From assembly GCA_947579665.1 (NCBI GenBank), contig OX388347.1, positions 19,584,562 to 19,648,561 of the forward strand: a DNA stretch of 64,000 bases. Reading direction: 5' to 3'. The notes under the pieces are model-generated. The model was not told where the DNA came from and ran no database searches. It saw only the letters and a list, made by a program, of their open reading frames with translations. Within the stretch, counting starts at the first letter, position 1, and every line of letters begins with the position of its first letter. Positions 34,851 to 48,800 of this stretch are shown one piece after another. Both the position numbers and the translations under genes were made by a program. The stretch comes from Sympetrum striolatum. Taxonomy: Eukaryota; Arthropoda; Insecta; Odonata; Libellulidae.

Positions 34851-37612
34851 TGAAGATAATTTCGTTTTAACTCATGATCGTTATTACTACATATTTAATT
34901 AAATATATTGTGCATTTCTTTACGTGATACTGTTGGATTTATCAGAAAACTTCCTTTACAAAAACTCGGATATTACATACAATTTTTTCATTGCTGTTCA
35001 TAAGCTATTTTTGTCTCTAATAAATTATCCGCGAATTAAGCTCAAAATTAAAACAAGGGGTTGGTTTATTTGGTTGTATCACTTAATGAACGCCATTAAT
35101 AGCAATGTAAGTAATTATGGAATATCAATGAGCTTGTTGATTAATTATTATGTACATAATTATCTTCTTTATTTAACTAGCAGCTTCAAACATAACTAAA
35201 ATAAAATTAATTTCCGACTCTTATCTGTGGTTTAACTTATTCGATTATGAAAAACACATTTTAATTATAAAATTGCGGTTGTATTCTTCCGGAATTCCAC
35301 AAATTTGGGCGGGTTTTCTTAGATTTTCTTTATCCGATGCCTAGAACTTCTCTCTCACGTGGTGTGGCCTTACTCTCATCGATAATTTGCCCTAAAATTA
35401 CTGGATGTTTTGTACTCTATAAGTTTTTTCATAGAAAAAGGTAATATATTTGATTTCCTCCCATTAAATTCGAAGTTAACTTGAAGATAGTATTCATTTA
35501 CCACTGCTGGAGCATCTTTCATGATCGCAAGTAAAGATTCGCGTGATGCCGTCGAGTAAAGTTCCTAAGGTGAAAATGATGATAAATGTATTAATATATC
35601 CTTCTTGACTGGGCAGCATCTTAAACTGCTTTCTACTTTCTTCTGCATTCATCATTGAACTTTTTACGGCCCATGTAAATCGTTATCAAATAATAAACTC
35701 CGTTTGCATTCAGTGTTGTTGAATCAGATGTTTCGTGCCGTTAAAACAACGATTTTGGAGAAAGTATATCAAATAGTCGTTGAACGTTTTTTACGATTCT
35801 GTTTGCTCACGTGTAAATGGAAAGTTGTTGAATATGTGTGATGCATTATGTTTTCCTTCGGTATTCAGTTTTCTCGGTTACGCTCCGGCGATCGTATGTC
35901 AGGGATTAGCGGGATTCAGAACGAGTTCCTCGCAAGGCTATAATAAATTCTTATGCATGAAATTGACTCGTCTTTCAGTGATATTTGAAATCGCAGTTTC
36001 ATCTACGTTTCAGTATTAATGACTTGTGATGTGCATAGTAAATACAATCACATAATGATCTCGAGTATTATTAATTAAAGAAAGTAGCTTTTAACTCGGT
36101 TTTAACTGTGGAAATTTCAAGGTTTTTTTCATCTATTGGTGGTGTTTAAAATTGACGTATTTGTACAGAATAAGGAATATTCTCTGTTATGTAAATATTT
36201 ATTCAATCAAGTTTACCTGATTTGAGACCTCAGGCGTTGTTGAAATTAGAATAGTCAATTGCCTTTCAAGTGAAATCTTGGTCAACTGCTGCTATCATTG
36301 CTAGTTAGTTCTTGCCAAAAAACTAAGCATAACATACTCTGAAGGGTAATTCAATGATATTCGAAGATGAAAATCTCTTCTTTGATTTTATAATACAGTG
36401 AAAATCTGTTGAAAGAAATTAAGGAGACCAACAAATGGAGATCTTGTTAATTGAAGAGCTTCAAAAATGGGTCTTCGCTTTGAACTCCATCTACACTAAT
36501 ATTTATATTCTATTTTATTGAAATGCATCGTTGTTTTAAATTTATTAGATGAATAGTATGTAATCCAATTGACTCAAAACATTTACTTACATAAACTCAG
36601 CTGCTTACACAATAATTGTAAAGCTTACGATTGAATTCAAACACTGTTTTAATACAGAATGATATTTCTGTTTGAAATCCCAACATTAATGCCTTTTCTT
36701 GTTATTCGGAAAATTTTATGGTAGTATATTTCCTGCGGTCCACGACATTTTTAAGCGTTCTCTATGTTAACCATTTCTGGGAAAGGGATTTAATTTACGT
36801 TGAAAGTAATAAAAGATGAAACTGACTATTGCTTCACCTCGTGTTAATAGATTAATATTGTAAATTCGGTGAACCTAATCATGAATATACTTTTAGTAGC
36901 GAGAGGGGTTTGGACGACAGAGTATTCACTTATCTTCACTTCTTGAATACTTCTTTCCATTCATTCATTCTCTTCCTCGATAGAAGCATGAACACAAGCG
37001 GCAATCTGTCACACGCTTTCAGATTTTCTACTCTTTTTGAGGGTCCGACGAGATAAGCGAAGTGTTATCAGCTGTCAAGCTCCACTCCATAAGTTGACCT
37101 TAAGGGCAGGTGAGCTCATATGTGAGAGACTTTCCGGAATGTCTGTTCTTCTCGGAATCTGCTGTTAGCCATAATATTTTACTATTTCGTTAAAGAATGT
37201 TTTTCTTGCTTCGTTATTGTTGTTACGTAATTAAAGTTAATTGCTCTTTACTCTTTCTAGGACCTGACCTCATAATATTTATTCACTCCACTTATGTCTG
37301 TAGATCTGATACTTTTCTAGGAACTCACTTCAACTATATCCAAAAGAAGAATTTAGAGTATGCACGGTATAGCTGTGCAAGGGATGTGTTATGGAAAAAT
37401 CATTGGCTATGATATCTTTAGTTTATCCTTGGGAAGCTTTTAGGATATCATACGTTATGCCAATCAGTGTCTAACTGGAAAAACATGTTTCAATTTTTGG
37501 TGGATTCTTAAAAATCAGGAAGAGAGTATTTTTCGATAATCTAAGCTACTGGACAGTCAACATTACATCGATTACACCCAAGTTTTACTTTTCAAACTTT
37601 CTAACCTCTACC
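34851..37612. other. Non-coding stretch
   Basis: Strongly AT-rich, with no supportable gene. Frames at 34924-35199 and 35780-36019 have no domain. Confidence 0.5.
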
Positions 37613-37620
37613 CTTTGGGC

Positions 37621-38216
37621 CGGTGTTTTCCAACGTATGCCCCACGCCCTGGGGGGGAGGGGGATTGAAAATGTCTTGTCTTGAAAATTTAATTTTTTAT
37701 TATGATTTCCTTATGATTTTTTCATAAAATCGAAGGCCTTTGTCCTGAACGAGTTGTCGCTTAGGCTCTGAATAATTTAATTTATTAGTATAATAATTAA
37801 AAATTATGTGTATGTTAGATGGAGGGCACTGGAATTAAAACAAAGAGCTTGGGGGGTGGATGTCGAAAAGAGCGGTGGGGAACAATGCTTTAGGACGATG
37901 GCGGCGAACCAATGGCACGTGTGCCCAAAGTGGCACGCGAGAGAATTTTTGCGGCACGTGAAACTCCTACGACATTATCTTCTTTTGCATTATTCACTTA
38001 AGAAATGAAGTTCCACTGTAAATAAATGTGGATTCTGTGACATTACTAGTGACAACTAACGATCATTTAAGTCTTATACAAGATCTTAATCGCATCGTTG
38101 ACGTTAAAAATTTATAATATCACAATCTCACTGTATGGTTCGGCACCATATTGTCACGCAAGCCCTTAGTATTCATCAAATATGGCACTCTTGCAGCAAA
38201 AGGTTCGCAAACCCTG
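37621..38216. mobile_element. hAT-like non-autonomous DNA transposon
   Basis: The left end CGGTGTTTTCCAACG and the reverse complement of the right end CAGGGTTTGCGAACC agree at 10 of 15 positions, as short imperfect hAT termini do. Flanking 8-mers CTTTGGGC (37613-37620) and CTTTAGGC (38217-38224) match at 7 of 8 positions, the target-duplication size of hAT elements. GGCAC motifs recur inside both halves. At 596 bp, with no transposase frame, it depends on another element for movement. A G-rich tract lies at 37651-37670 inside it. Confidence 0.78.
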
Positions 38217-38224
38217 CTTTAGGC

Positions 38225-41200
38225 TCTCAAAATTTGATTCGCTCTCCATCAGATGCTAGTTACTTGCAGTCTTAATTTATATTTAGGAAAAACCGAAAAC
38301 GTTTTAATTGGAACGGCTCTGTGGCACGTATAAGTAGTCGCAGATGGCTTGTACATCTTATATCATATGAATAACTAATTTACATAGAGAAGAACTGATA
38401 GCATTGACGAAGAGTAACTTTTCGAATGAGAGGAGACACCGCATTTCGCCCTGGCGCAGACGGTATTTCCAGAGCTTTCGCGTTCGTATGTTTTTCTCCT
38501 GTATTATCTATTTTTTGTTCGTCCCAATCGGATATCGTCTCCGCTGTGAGATGCGTGTCTGGAGGGCGGCACCGCATGGAACGACCGAAGGGGCTGAGAG
38601 ATACTGGTTTAGCGCAGGTGAACTCCCACCGTCTCTTATGATGATATGTTTGAAATGCTCCCTCCCCACACGGTCGTCCGTTGAATGCGAGGGATAATTG
38701 CAGCGGATAATTATATCACGGTACTCATGCTTGAGTGGGCTTAGAAAATTAGAATTAGACCCTAATGTCTTTGTTCCCGTCATATTTCATCGTGTATTTA
38801 TTGAGCTAGGAAACTTAGATACAATGATTTGAGTTAAAGCGAAATGTACACAATATTTCATGTAGAGCTTACCATCCACGAAATAACTAAAATAATGTGA
38901 CCGAACTTCAAGTGAGTGAACTGTTTTTTTCAGTCTGTTATTTCTAAGAATTACCTCGAGGCACGTAACTTGTCTATCGTGGGTCATTCAATTGGATGGT
39001 GAATATGAGAAAATAAAGGGCAGACGCAACGGATCATTTCTATATTTCGTTAATTAAATATACTTCCAACCAATCATTAGCTACGAAACTGGAGGCAATA
39101 ATTTTCATTCAACTCTAGCATAACATACTTTTATTTATTTTAATTTGTAACGTAATTTTTGTAAACTATAATACACCAAAATAAACTCCATTGACTTACA
39201 AACTAATAATCGGATTTAATCGGTTTTGTTTGCGTCATATTTTTATTTTCATCTATCCGTTTATTCTTTTTGATTTTCTTTTGCCCGCGAATTCACCAAA
39301 TACGTACGTGCAACTGCAAAAAGGTCTTCCTTTGCAGAATTTTTTTACCAGGGTCACTCGTTATCTAACGCTTGCCTGTTTTTCATTGCAGCCGTGGGCG
39401 ATGACGAATTGCTTCTCCCAATCAATGTCCAACTTGCTATCTTTAGGTGTGTAAATGGGGTTAATTGCTGACATTGACATACATAGCTAATTGTTCACGA
39501 TTATTGTTTGCGCAAAAAATTCCTCAAAGATTCTCCTGCATTGGGGTGTCAGATTTTCTTGTCCCATACATCATTATCGAAGATAAAAAAGTGGTTTACC
39601 ATCTTTGTTGTAAAATGTAAAACGCTAAATTAAGTAGCCTACATCTCTCTAATTAAGGTACTGATTAACGATAACTTCTTTTGCCTTCCTTTTAGAAATG
39701 AATTTATGTTATTGTAATTTGACTTCGTTTTTTCTAGGGTATAAACGTATGTAAATAAATTAATGATTGCTTCTACATAAATCTTTACATAAAGCTCCTG
39801 TATTTCTTCAAAGAAGGACCGGCTTTCATTTTGAACAAATTTAAAATATTTTAAGGATTAGAGATTTAAAAGAGAAAAGATGCTACTTCTTTGACATTTT
39901 CAAAGAGAGCACAGAATCCTTTTGCTTTCCTCCCTAAATACACCGCTCTTTCTCTTAATCCGTATTCACGGTGACTTTATTTCCTTCTTGCGATTTGTAT
40001 ACAGAATCATACAGTCAGTGAAATTTCTTTACACGTGGTTAGGCCAGAATTAAAGAGAAAACTGGTACAGATTTCGGTGTGTGCGCAGTCAGTCGGCGTT
40101 AAGTCACTGCATTGAACAAACGAGGTGACGCTCCGAAAGACAAAGAAAGGTGCTTTTATTTGTATTCATGCTTTCCCTCTCGACACTCCCTTTCTCTCTA
40201 ACTTTACTGTTATTACGACCAAGGGTTTTATGAGTTTCGATTTCGTTCGACGTTCCTTCTCTTCCCTTCGTATCCTCCCCTGGTATCGCGTTTCATTCTC
40301 ATTACGTCTGCAACTCTCACCTTTCTCCATTACTACCAGTTCCAGATCCATCTGATAACGACATTCCGATCGGATAGATCCCGCTATGATGCTCTCTCGT
40401 TTGCTGCATTGGCTTAGCCTCAGATGCAGTGTAGATACGTATCTCTGTGGTGTGTTCCCTTTCGGTTGCCGACAGTAGAATTTAATTTTACATATCCTGA
40501 GTTCGACTCGAGTCGAAGTAGAAATACTGCCGTAAGAAATGCACGTTAAGTTCATTTGAATACTTTATAGTTTATTTCGTTTAAAAATTTAACTTGAAAA
40601 TAATAGCCCTACAAATTCTCCCAAGAAGCGATCTCATCACTGACGACTTTCATTTCACTAATTTTGAGGATCCACTTGTGAATGTATTTACTTTCTTCTT
40701 GTCATTTCGCCTGCATAACCATTTCATCTTTGTAATCATTCACATGATTTCATAAATAGTTTCAATTAATTTTATTTACGTTCTGTATAATATCAAAACC
40801 GAAATTAATTCAGATAATCCAAGATGTGGGAGGATCAGGGAAAGAATATATAACTACTGAATACTGCAAAATTTTTGTTAAGAAGTGACCGCACATTACG
40901 AATTTAGGTATTAGAAAGACTCGTACACCTAAAGATGTCGAATTTTTCACTAAATAAGTCTAAGTAAACATTTACTGTGGAAAATACTTATTTAATAATT
41001 ATTATTCTAATTTCTACCCCTTACGCAAGGTTTCGTCGCATTACATCAATTTTATTTTTCTCGAAATTTTTAGTGAGACGTTCTGCGAATTCTGTGTTCT
41101 CATCAATTACCTTTCTCACTGAATTTAACGAGTAATACTTAACGTTTTTTCTTTCTCAACCTTAACCCCCCCACCGTATGAATAACATGTTCATCTTTCA

Positions 41201-41878
41201 CTTTTTATGTACACCAGAAGGTGACATGAATTTGTCGAAACCTGCTGCTTATCGATAAAAAATTCTGTGAACCTTAAGAGTCGTGATCTATCTTATCACA
41301 CAGTTTGTCATTCTTATTCAATAAGCTCTGTAGTATCTCACCCGAGTCCCGATTTGCCGAGGTTTCGTAATATTCTAGAAATCGGGGCTTATTCCGTGGA
41401 TTTACCTTGCAGTTTGATCGTACGATCTCACATATTTATTCTCCATATTCTTAAAATGTTATGAACATTAACTTTTCAGCAAATCTTCTGTAATAGCATA
41501 GTATAGTAATACGTCTCTTTGTTTTGTGACGTTACATCCTTTGTATTAACTGTACTGTCTATTTCTTATGTTAGGCTTTTTGTTGTCACCCCTTTTTTCT
41601 TATTTTTTCCTTTTTTTAAATTTTAGTCGCAACTTCTTGTATGTTTCTCAGATTTCTTACCCCTCTTCTCACAGGCGTTTTCCTACTGACCTTTATTTTT
41701 CTTAAAAGAGGACGTAAGATTCATTAACCCACAAAAGATTTCTCTCTTTCCGTAACTTTAATTTTGTTTAGATACATAAGTCTTTCTCATAATCACTGAT
41801 AAAGGGTTCGATGATATAATCGCCTAACAAGTCACAATCTCGCCCTTAATAACTTCGTGTGATCATAATCACATTGAT
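38225..41878. other. Non-coding stretch
   Basis: No supportable gene. The less AT-rich intervals 38400-38700 and 40120-40550 are open on both strands (up to 97 and 129 codons), but the predicted peptides show no domain and overlap antisense frames. Confidence 0.45.
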
Positions 41879-41903
41879 AATAATAATAATATTTATTATT
41901 ATT
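41879..41903. repeat. AAT/ATT self-complementary microsatellite
   Basis: A short run of AAT units turns directly into TTATT units, giving a small self-complementary AT-rich tract. Nothing suggests a regulatory role. Confidence 0.7.
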
Positions 41904-43738
41904 GTTTCAATTAGACTAGGCCCGCATCACCTCACACGAGGGAGACCGCTGCATTTGTTTGGTCGTCTAGTACGAATTGCGTGTTAGGGAAATGCTGTTC
42001 TCTTATATGGTAGGCGTGATGTACCGTGGTCCGTAAAGAAACGAATGGTTTGGGATGTAAGGAATGATTTCTGTGCCTGTAATTCTAGGAAAATCCCCCG
42101 TTGCTCACCCGGAATATATCGGGGGAATATGGAAATTATCCCCCGTCTGGTCCGCCCACTGTGCGCGCTTGCGAGGGACAGCCTCAAGTGGAGAGGTGTA
42201 AATTGTCGCTACCGATGGTCTCAAGGAGAGAAAAGTGTCTATTCCTCACACGGTCACGGAGAGTAATGTTCTCTACTCTCGACACACCGTGGAAAATGTT
42301 TCTCCGTGAATGTGCCTTACGATTGGCCGTGCTGTGAATACAATCACGAGAGGATTTGTGCGAATTTTGTATTCGGAAATCGTATGGGATGCTAACGTCT
42401 GTCCAGTCAATGACTGTGTCTACCGCTCGGTTGTTATCAGGGTAGTAATATTTTTCATGCCAACGTAATTGATTGTGATTGTGGTATTACTTTTTTGCGA
42501 TCTTCCACTTGTGTTTATCGACTGTTGATTGACTGCAATATCCATAATCAAGTTTTCAAATGAATTTGTTGTAGGTTTTGCTTTTGCACGTTGTCGCATT
42601 TATATTTTCAATTTAAGGAGCGAAGTATTTCTTTGATAAATTTCCCTTAGTTTTGTTATGTATAAAGACAAAGGCGGAAACTTAAAATCTGAAATTCCCT
42701 TCACTTATATGATAAAGCATTTATATTGTTGCTTTTGATGCCGAGAATCTGCTTTCAAATGTATCTACGTGAACATTTTAATGGAATTACCAGAATGTTT
42801 GTGACGAAATTCAATATGCACATTTGTATTATCAATATGATATAGTTTGACATGGTGGAACGCCATAGAGAAAATAAAACTTCATATCATATTCATTTAA
42901 TTCCGTAATTTCATGGTGGTCTTCGGTAAGTTGCGTATTTTTAGGGTAGAGGTCTTATATTTTTTTCTTTTTGCAGTTTTGTCGAAAATGTAACTTGCAC
43001 ATCACGTGAAATTCATTATCTTTATAAATATTTTTATTTCGTTGGTATTTATGCCCTTATAGTTTCTATTTTAAATTCAAATACCTGTTCGTTGATTACT
43101 AGATAAATTATCTTATTCGGTATGCAGAGAATGTCAAGTAAACATGAGTGAAATGCGATCAGGTATTGTGAAACACAGAATGAATTTCCCTGAGTTGATG
43201 CAGTTTTTCGGTTTCTTTTCGTTAATTGGTTTCGCAAAGTAGATACGAAATTAAATTTTCTTTATCATCGATTTTTAAATTCTGCTATGGGAACAGGTTT
43301 ATGAAATGGAAGTGTTATGGGGAAAAAGAGTGGTTCTTCAGTGAAGTTTTTTCCTTTCGTGTTCGGAAAAAATTCTGTGCCATATTTTTATGAAGGAGTT
43401 TGATAAGAATCGGAAGTAAATATAATAATGGAAATGATTGTCTGCGAGAATAATTTTACCATGAGGAGAATAGGTGGGAAGGAAATGAAGTGAAAGATTT
43501 TTGTAAGATACTCCCAAGGGCTTCAATTCAATTTCACCTTCGGAAATTCTTTTGCGAATTCAATCTACCATTTGGCGATTGTTTCTTCCTATGTCACGTG
43601 ACTTAAGTTATTCAATTTTTAAGTATCCGTAAAGACTCTTATAATATCTCTCTTAATACATCGTGGTCCTTTCTAGATGGATATGAGCAATTTAACCTCA
43701 TTGAGTGCTTTTGTCATGTTGAATCAAGATAACCTTAA
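41904..43738. other. Non-coding stretch
   Basis: No supportable gene. The interval 41930-42350 is GC-richer and open in several overlapping frames on both strands, without a domain. Confidence 0.45.
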
Positions 43739-43770
43739 CCGTAAAATTTCTTCCGAATGAAATTTTACGG
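43739..43770. repeat. 12-bp perfect hairpin
   Basis: CCGTAAAATTTC (43739-43750) and GAAATTTTACGG (43759-43770) are exact complements around an 8-nt loop. It is too short for a typical animal pre-miRNA stem and has no terminator context. Recorded as structure only. Confidence 0.6.
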
Positions 43771-45251
43771 AAATTTCAGAAACGACGTGGATGATCTTCC
43801 TTCCTCTCTAGATTATGCTTAAGCCATTCATTTTTGGATTCATTATTCTTCCGTACGAAATTCTTAGCGAAATGAAGATTGCTATTGAAACTTCATATTT
43901 TTTCGTAAAGGTTTTTTTAAATTTATTAGGGTCTTAACTTAATGTAATCTTAACGTTGATTTCGCCTCAAATTTCCCATTTCAAGTAATACCGATTTTTC
44001 AAATTTCATTCCCATCAACCAAATGATTCCTTAAAGTAATTTCATAACTAACATCATTATTCCTCTTCGGTATAAGCAAGCTTTTTTACCATCCTGTGAT
44101 TTGCTCCAAAAATCTTTTCATACATCTCCTCCTCTAATCATTTACCGCTCTTTAGAGTATATGGTTCAACATTTACGAATATTTCAGTATTCCTCCACCT
44201 TTGAGGTCACTAATATCATATGTCAGTTTTAGCATCCATTCCGTGAGTGTCCAAATCAATGCAACAGAATCATTTCACACTGATTTGAGAGGGCTTTTAT
44301 TTATTGCCTTTAAACTGCGTATGTTTTCCTACACTAAAGTTGTTTCGTTGTTTATAAAAACATAATTTTACTTCCATTCTATTTCTAAACTATTCTCTCA
44401 TATTTTTCCCTCATTGAAATTCGTTTCCTTACTGCTACCATAAAGTTATCTTTTGTAGTTAAAGAGATTTCCTGCAGAAAAAAGGTTTCCACTAACGGCA
44501 GGGGTTTTTAACCTTTCGCTGGTTAATTAAGAGATTATCATAAAGATTATGGGTGCCTCTTTAAAAACCTATCAACCTCCTATTCTCTCGAGCAGTCACC
44601 ACAGTTCATCCACCTGTGGCTCATGTTTGGGTCCATTCTTTCCACCTCTTCCGCATAATTTTCCGGAAGATTGCTGCGGCCTAACTGTCGCGCATTCCTC
44701 TGAAATCCCCCCTATCGTCGAAAACGTGCATTGGCCTCGTTATTGCCAACGTGTTTTTCCGTCTGTGGATTTTTACGAGTTGTGCATCTGGGAAAGAGGT
44801 TGTTAAGTGAGGCCGATAATGGAAGTATGTGGGAGCCCCTGGGAAGTGATTCACCCCTTAAGGCTCTCAATGAGCAACCAGACTCAAGTTCCTCCACTTT
44901 ACCCTTGGGGCATATTTTGAGAGACTGTTTCTCGCAGCTTCCTATTATGTATTCTTTCTTCATTTCTTAAATCATAACTGAATGAGTGTAAAAGTTGTAT
45001 ATCAAATTGAGGTAATAGTCGAGAAATTATCTCGTAATACTTCATGATAATAATCGGATTTCGTAATATAAGATGGAAAAATCATTAAGTGTGGCACTTA
45101 ATATTTTAGCGACACTGTCGCTATGAAAATTTTTGCAATTATTTCCAATAATAATTATTAAATTATGATTTGATATGATTTTGATCGATGATGTTTTTCA
45201 AAGGACGAGAGACTGCTGAAGGAAGTAATTGAGGTTAAAATGTAAGGAAAA
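43771..45251. other. Non-coding stretch, with a possible orphan hAT terminus at 44499
   Basis: CAGGGGTTTTTAACCTTTCG (44499 onward) looks like a hAT-type left terminus, but I found no matching right end or 8-bp duplication downstream. The interval 44549-44970 is open on both strands without a domain. Confidence 0.35.
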
Positions 45252-45537
45252 AGACTGAGGGTATTGGATTCAGAAAATGATTGGTGAAATCCTTGGTGTG
45301 GTGTTTTTGGGTCCATAGGAAAACTAAGACTGTGCTAGTGACGGTTGGGGAGGAAAGAGTTTAAATTGAAGCAATTAAACGTCGACAGAGGAAATGGGTG
45401 GATCAGATATTGAGAAGAGAGGAACAGATGAAATGACAGAGGTTCGAAACCAAGGGAACAGACGGGGAAAAGAAAGGCAAAATATGATAGATGACACAGA
45501 GGCTGGGTTTAGTTATCAAGAAACGAAAAGACATTGA
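45252..45537 (+). pseudogene. RTE-like LINE reverse transcriptase, C-terminal fossil
   Basis: Fragments of the well-known C-terminal tail of arthropod endonuclease/reverse-transcriptase LINEs can be read across frameshifts. Frame 45252 gives RLRVLDSENDW. Frame 45320 gives KTKTVLVTVGEERV, a stop, then IEAIKRRQRKWVDQILRR ending at TGA 45434-45436. Frame 45433 gives MTEVRNQGNRRGKERQ then NMIDDTEAGFSYQETKRH with a stop at 45535. The order (VGEER, IKRRQRKW..QILRR, RRGK..., MIDD, SYQETKR) is that of the family. Several stops and at least two frame changes mark it as old and dead. Confidence 0.75.
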
Positions 45538-45663
45538 ATAGGGAATATTAAGGTAAATGAACCACCGAATAATGTAGCACTTGCGTTTGAATGAAGATTT
45601 TGATGGAATGGTAAAAAATTTTTTGATTTATGCATCCTCTGCTTGTAAAAATATCAATTAACC

Positions 45664-45820
45664 TTACATCTACATCTACATTAATACCCTACAAGCCGCC
45701 TTACGGAGCGTGGCAGGGGGTGTAAACACCAGTGGAATCTAAACTACTTCCTTATTCGGTTATTGTCGCGTATCATTCGCGGAAAGAATGGATTTTTAAA
45801 ATGATTCGTCCTAGCATTCG
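45664..45820 (-). mobile_element. 5'-truncated LINE, second copy
   Basis: Read on the minus strand this is the same 3' end as at 228-654. A short coding piece (45744-45820) reads ARTNHFKNPFFPRMIRDN and ends in TAG at 45744-45746. It is followed by TTTACACCCCCTGCCACGC, AAGGCGGCTTGTAGGGTATT and ATGTAGATGTA repeats. The copy is cut just upstream of ATGCTAGGACGAATC. The hairpin with a GNRA-type loop is kept as CC-GTAA-GG. Only about 160 bp remain. Confidence 0.88.
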
Positions 45821-48800
45821 TTGGATTCGTCCAACCCTAAACCCAAGAATCGATTGTGTGTGTTTCAATTCAAGGCGTCTTAGGTCAAACTTTCTTTCTT
45901 TGCGGTGGAATAAAGTTTCCCAAACCAGTAAACCACCCGAAATATTGTCGGGAGTTGAAAAAGCTAACCACTTTCACGGTTTCGGGAATCTTATTTCGTT
46001 TTTCGCGCGTGGGATATTTTTGGACGGAGAGGCATCCCTTTCATCGCTATCTTTTTCGGGGGAATTTCTAATTTTCCGGAAAGTGAAAACCCGACCTTTC
46101 GCTTTGAAATTAACCTCTCTACTCTGTTTTGTCTTACGCCCGCCTCTTTAGTCGCTATGAGAGAAAGCTTAACCCCTTTCTTCAGTTGACTTTTACTCTT
46201 AAAAAAAGGGGGAAATTAGCGTTCCCGACCAAAAAGGGCATTGTGTGTTCTGGCCCTTGTCGGGTTTTCTGAAAGATTAATATCTATTCTGCTGGACAGG
46301 CTTACATGCTTAGGTAATCTGCCTGTTACCCAATCTTGATGGATGTAATTATTTTCATTCGTCTTTTGGTGTAGGAAGGGGAAATATATTTTTCATTTAC
46401 TTTTGTCCATCTTTTCCAAGTTTGTGATAATAGGGAAGATACTGAGGTGTGAATTATATCTAATGGCATGTATTTTGATCGCTAATAATCGAATATAATT
46501 AATAGTGTTATTTACTTTAGGATTAATATGGAGCTATTACTGTCATTTTTTCCTCTTGTTGTGTTCTGGCTAAGTAAGGAAAGAAAGGCCAATTTACCTT
46601 ATTCATCATCGAGCACAGGATGCCTCATTGTATGTCTAGGGCTCTTGATAACCAGTAGTGGAGATTTCAACGTTTTAACCAGGATTCAGTCTGAATACTG
46701 AAAAATATTGCAATTCATTATTAAAGTTTTCGTTTTAAGAGTTAAAATTAAGAGTTCTGCTGAAATAGCGTGGTCTCATCTCCAAAGTAAGTCAAATATA
46801 AGTATTTTGTCAATCTTATTTATAGAATGAATAAGGAACTGAAAATATTCATCTTAAGCTAATATTTCGATCAAATTCGTTTCCTTTCTGTTGATGTGGG
46901 TAAAAGGCTTGGAATATACGATTTTATGGTTTTCCATGCAGACTGATAATTTAACATAACTTTTCAATGAAAATATTTCCCTCTCTTGCTTGACCATGTT
47001 CAGAGTGGAAGTTTTTCAATCGGGAAGGATTTCTCCGAAAATTTACTCGGTTTTTCTTCCCCCAATACCCAAAAAATCGAGTAAATCGATCTTTGAACTA
47101 AAGGAATGCAAAATATTGATCATTTAATCAGATGCTCATAATATTCACATTTTTCTGCTTAATTAAATAAGCAATTGATGATTAAAAAAAAACTTTTCGA
47201 CTGTAGTTGCTGCTTTTTCTGTCCCCTGCTGTGATCTGAGAAATTCTCGGAAACTGTTTACGGTTAAGTTCGTAATATTTACGGTTCCATTGTGATGGAA
47301 CCTCAAATATAGAAAAAACATAGCCAAAATCTTTGCTCATCTGTGACGTGGTAACCGTGCTGAACGGCATGGGCTGGATGAAATGCAGATGTTCGATAGA
47401 GAACGGCAGATGCTAGATAGAGATGCAGTATGCTCATGCTATTCCGGCGGATTTCTATTTTCGAAGCTCTGACTCAGTTTTGCGTCCTTAGAGTATCAAG
47501 AGAATCAACGTTCTCGCTACGGCTTCTCACGTTTGCAACAGTAGCTGAAAAGGAAATGATATCTCAATTCTTGAGATTATTATTTAATAATGATGTTTTG
47601 GATTTTATTTTGCTTCAGTATTTGTCAGTCCTCATACAAAGTAATGCGACCAACAGCTATTAAAATATTTCAATATTTATTTCAATAGAAAGGACAAAGC
47701 ATTGCGTTACTAATGAAATGGTACTAAGCGGTGATCCAACTGTAATGGTTTCCATTATTTCGCTGTGAAGTTAGCGGTAGTTGGAGGTAAATGTATGCCT
47801 TCGGGAATTGTCAAAGTGCATTGAAGTGAGTCGAAGGACATTCCCAAGTAATCTAAGGATTTTCGAGATTCAATGAAGCGAATACTTGGTTGAGATGGAG
47901 TTGTGTGCAAGTCATTGTTTAAAATCTATTGTGGACAGAATTAAATTTTCTGATAAGTATTAGCTCGAAGTGTAACTTAAACTGTGTGAATACTATGCAA
48001 AGGTGAGAAGTACATTAATAAAGGAAATAATGCCCCACGTTATGCTTTTAGTATTCAAATAAGTATTAAATTAAAAAAAAATGAATCACCTTTGTTGAGA
48101 AATTGAGAATCGCCTGCTTGCACCGATGAATCGATGATTTCAATGAGTTAATATACCTACATTCTCATTTTCGAGTAATTAAACGGGGTTACGCCCTTTA
48201 AAATATCAGTAGTTAGTCCGTAGATAAATCTTCTGCCTGAAATTTTTCGAACGAATAGTTGGTAAGACATTTAAGGATGAAAAGATGAAGCATGTTAAGG
48301 AAAATGTACACGTAGTCCTGCGATTGTTGTGTATGTACTTGAGTTCTTTGGAGTATGGTAGGTGTTGTATCGCTCTTTCAGGTTTTTCGGATTTCTTACC
48401 TATGAGGCACCAGAAACACAATTACGTTCAATTAGTTAACAAGATGGATTCATCCGGTGTGTGGATTTCGATTTGTTCGAAATATCGCAGAGTGTTCGAT
48501 GCCGAATTCTCTCTCTACATTTGCGACTTCCTCGTAGGCAGCGGTAGCCAGTGCCGACCACCAAGAATCTCACGAACCGCGACCGAAGCCTCTTTAGAAA
48601 GGGAAAACTATTCCTAAGTGTCGCTTCCAAATGAGCGCGCGCTGTCCAAATCATGACCGCGGAAAAATCTCACGCAAAAAACTCTTTCCTTACGCTCAAA
48701 ATCTTTGAAACTCTTTTTATTTAGTGTCGCATCTGAAACTGTTAAAATATTATATTAATCTTAATTAATATTGAGGTATTACTATTTGTTAATATTTTCA

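Noticed and set aside
40166..40555. 129-codon minus-strand frame
   Set aside because: Overlaps an antisense frame and shows no domain; basic Arg/Glu-rich peptide reflects local pyrimidine/purine skew.
45732..46151. 139-codon plus-strand frame, the longest in the window
   Set aside because: Its start is the antisense of the LINE copy at 45664-45820 and the rest has no recognisable domain.
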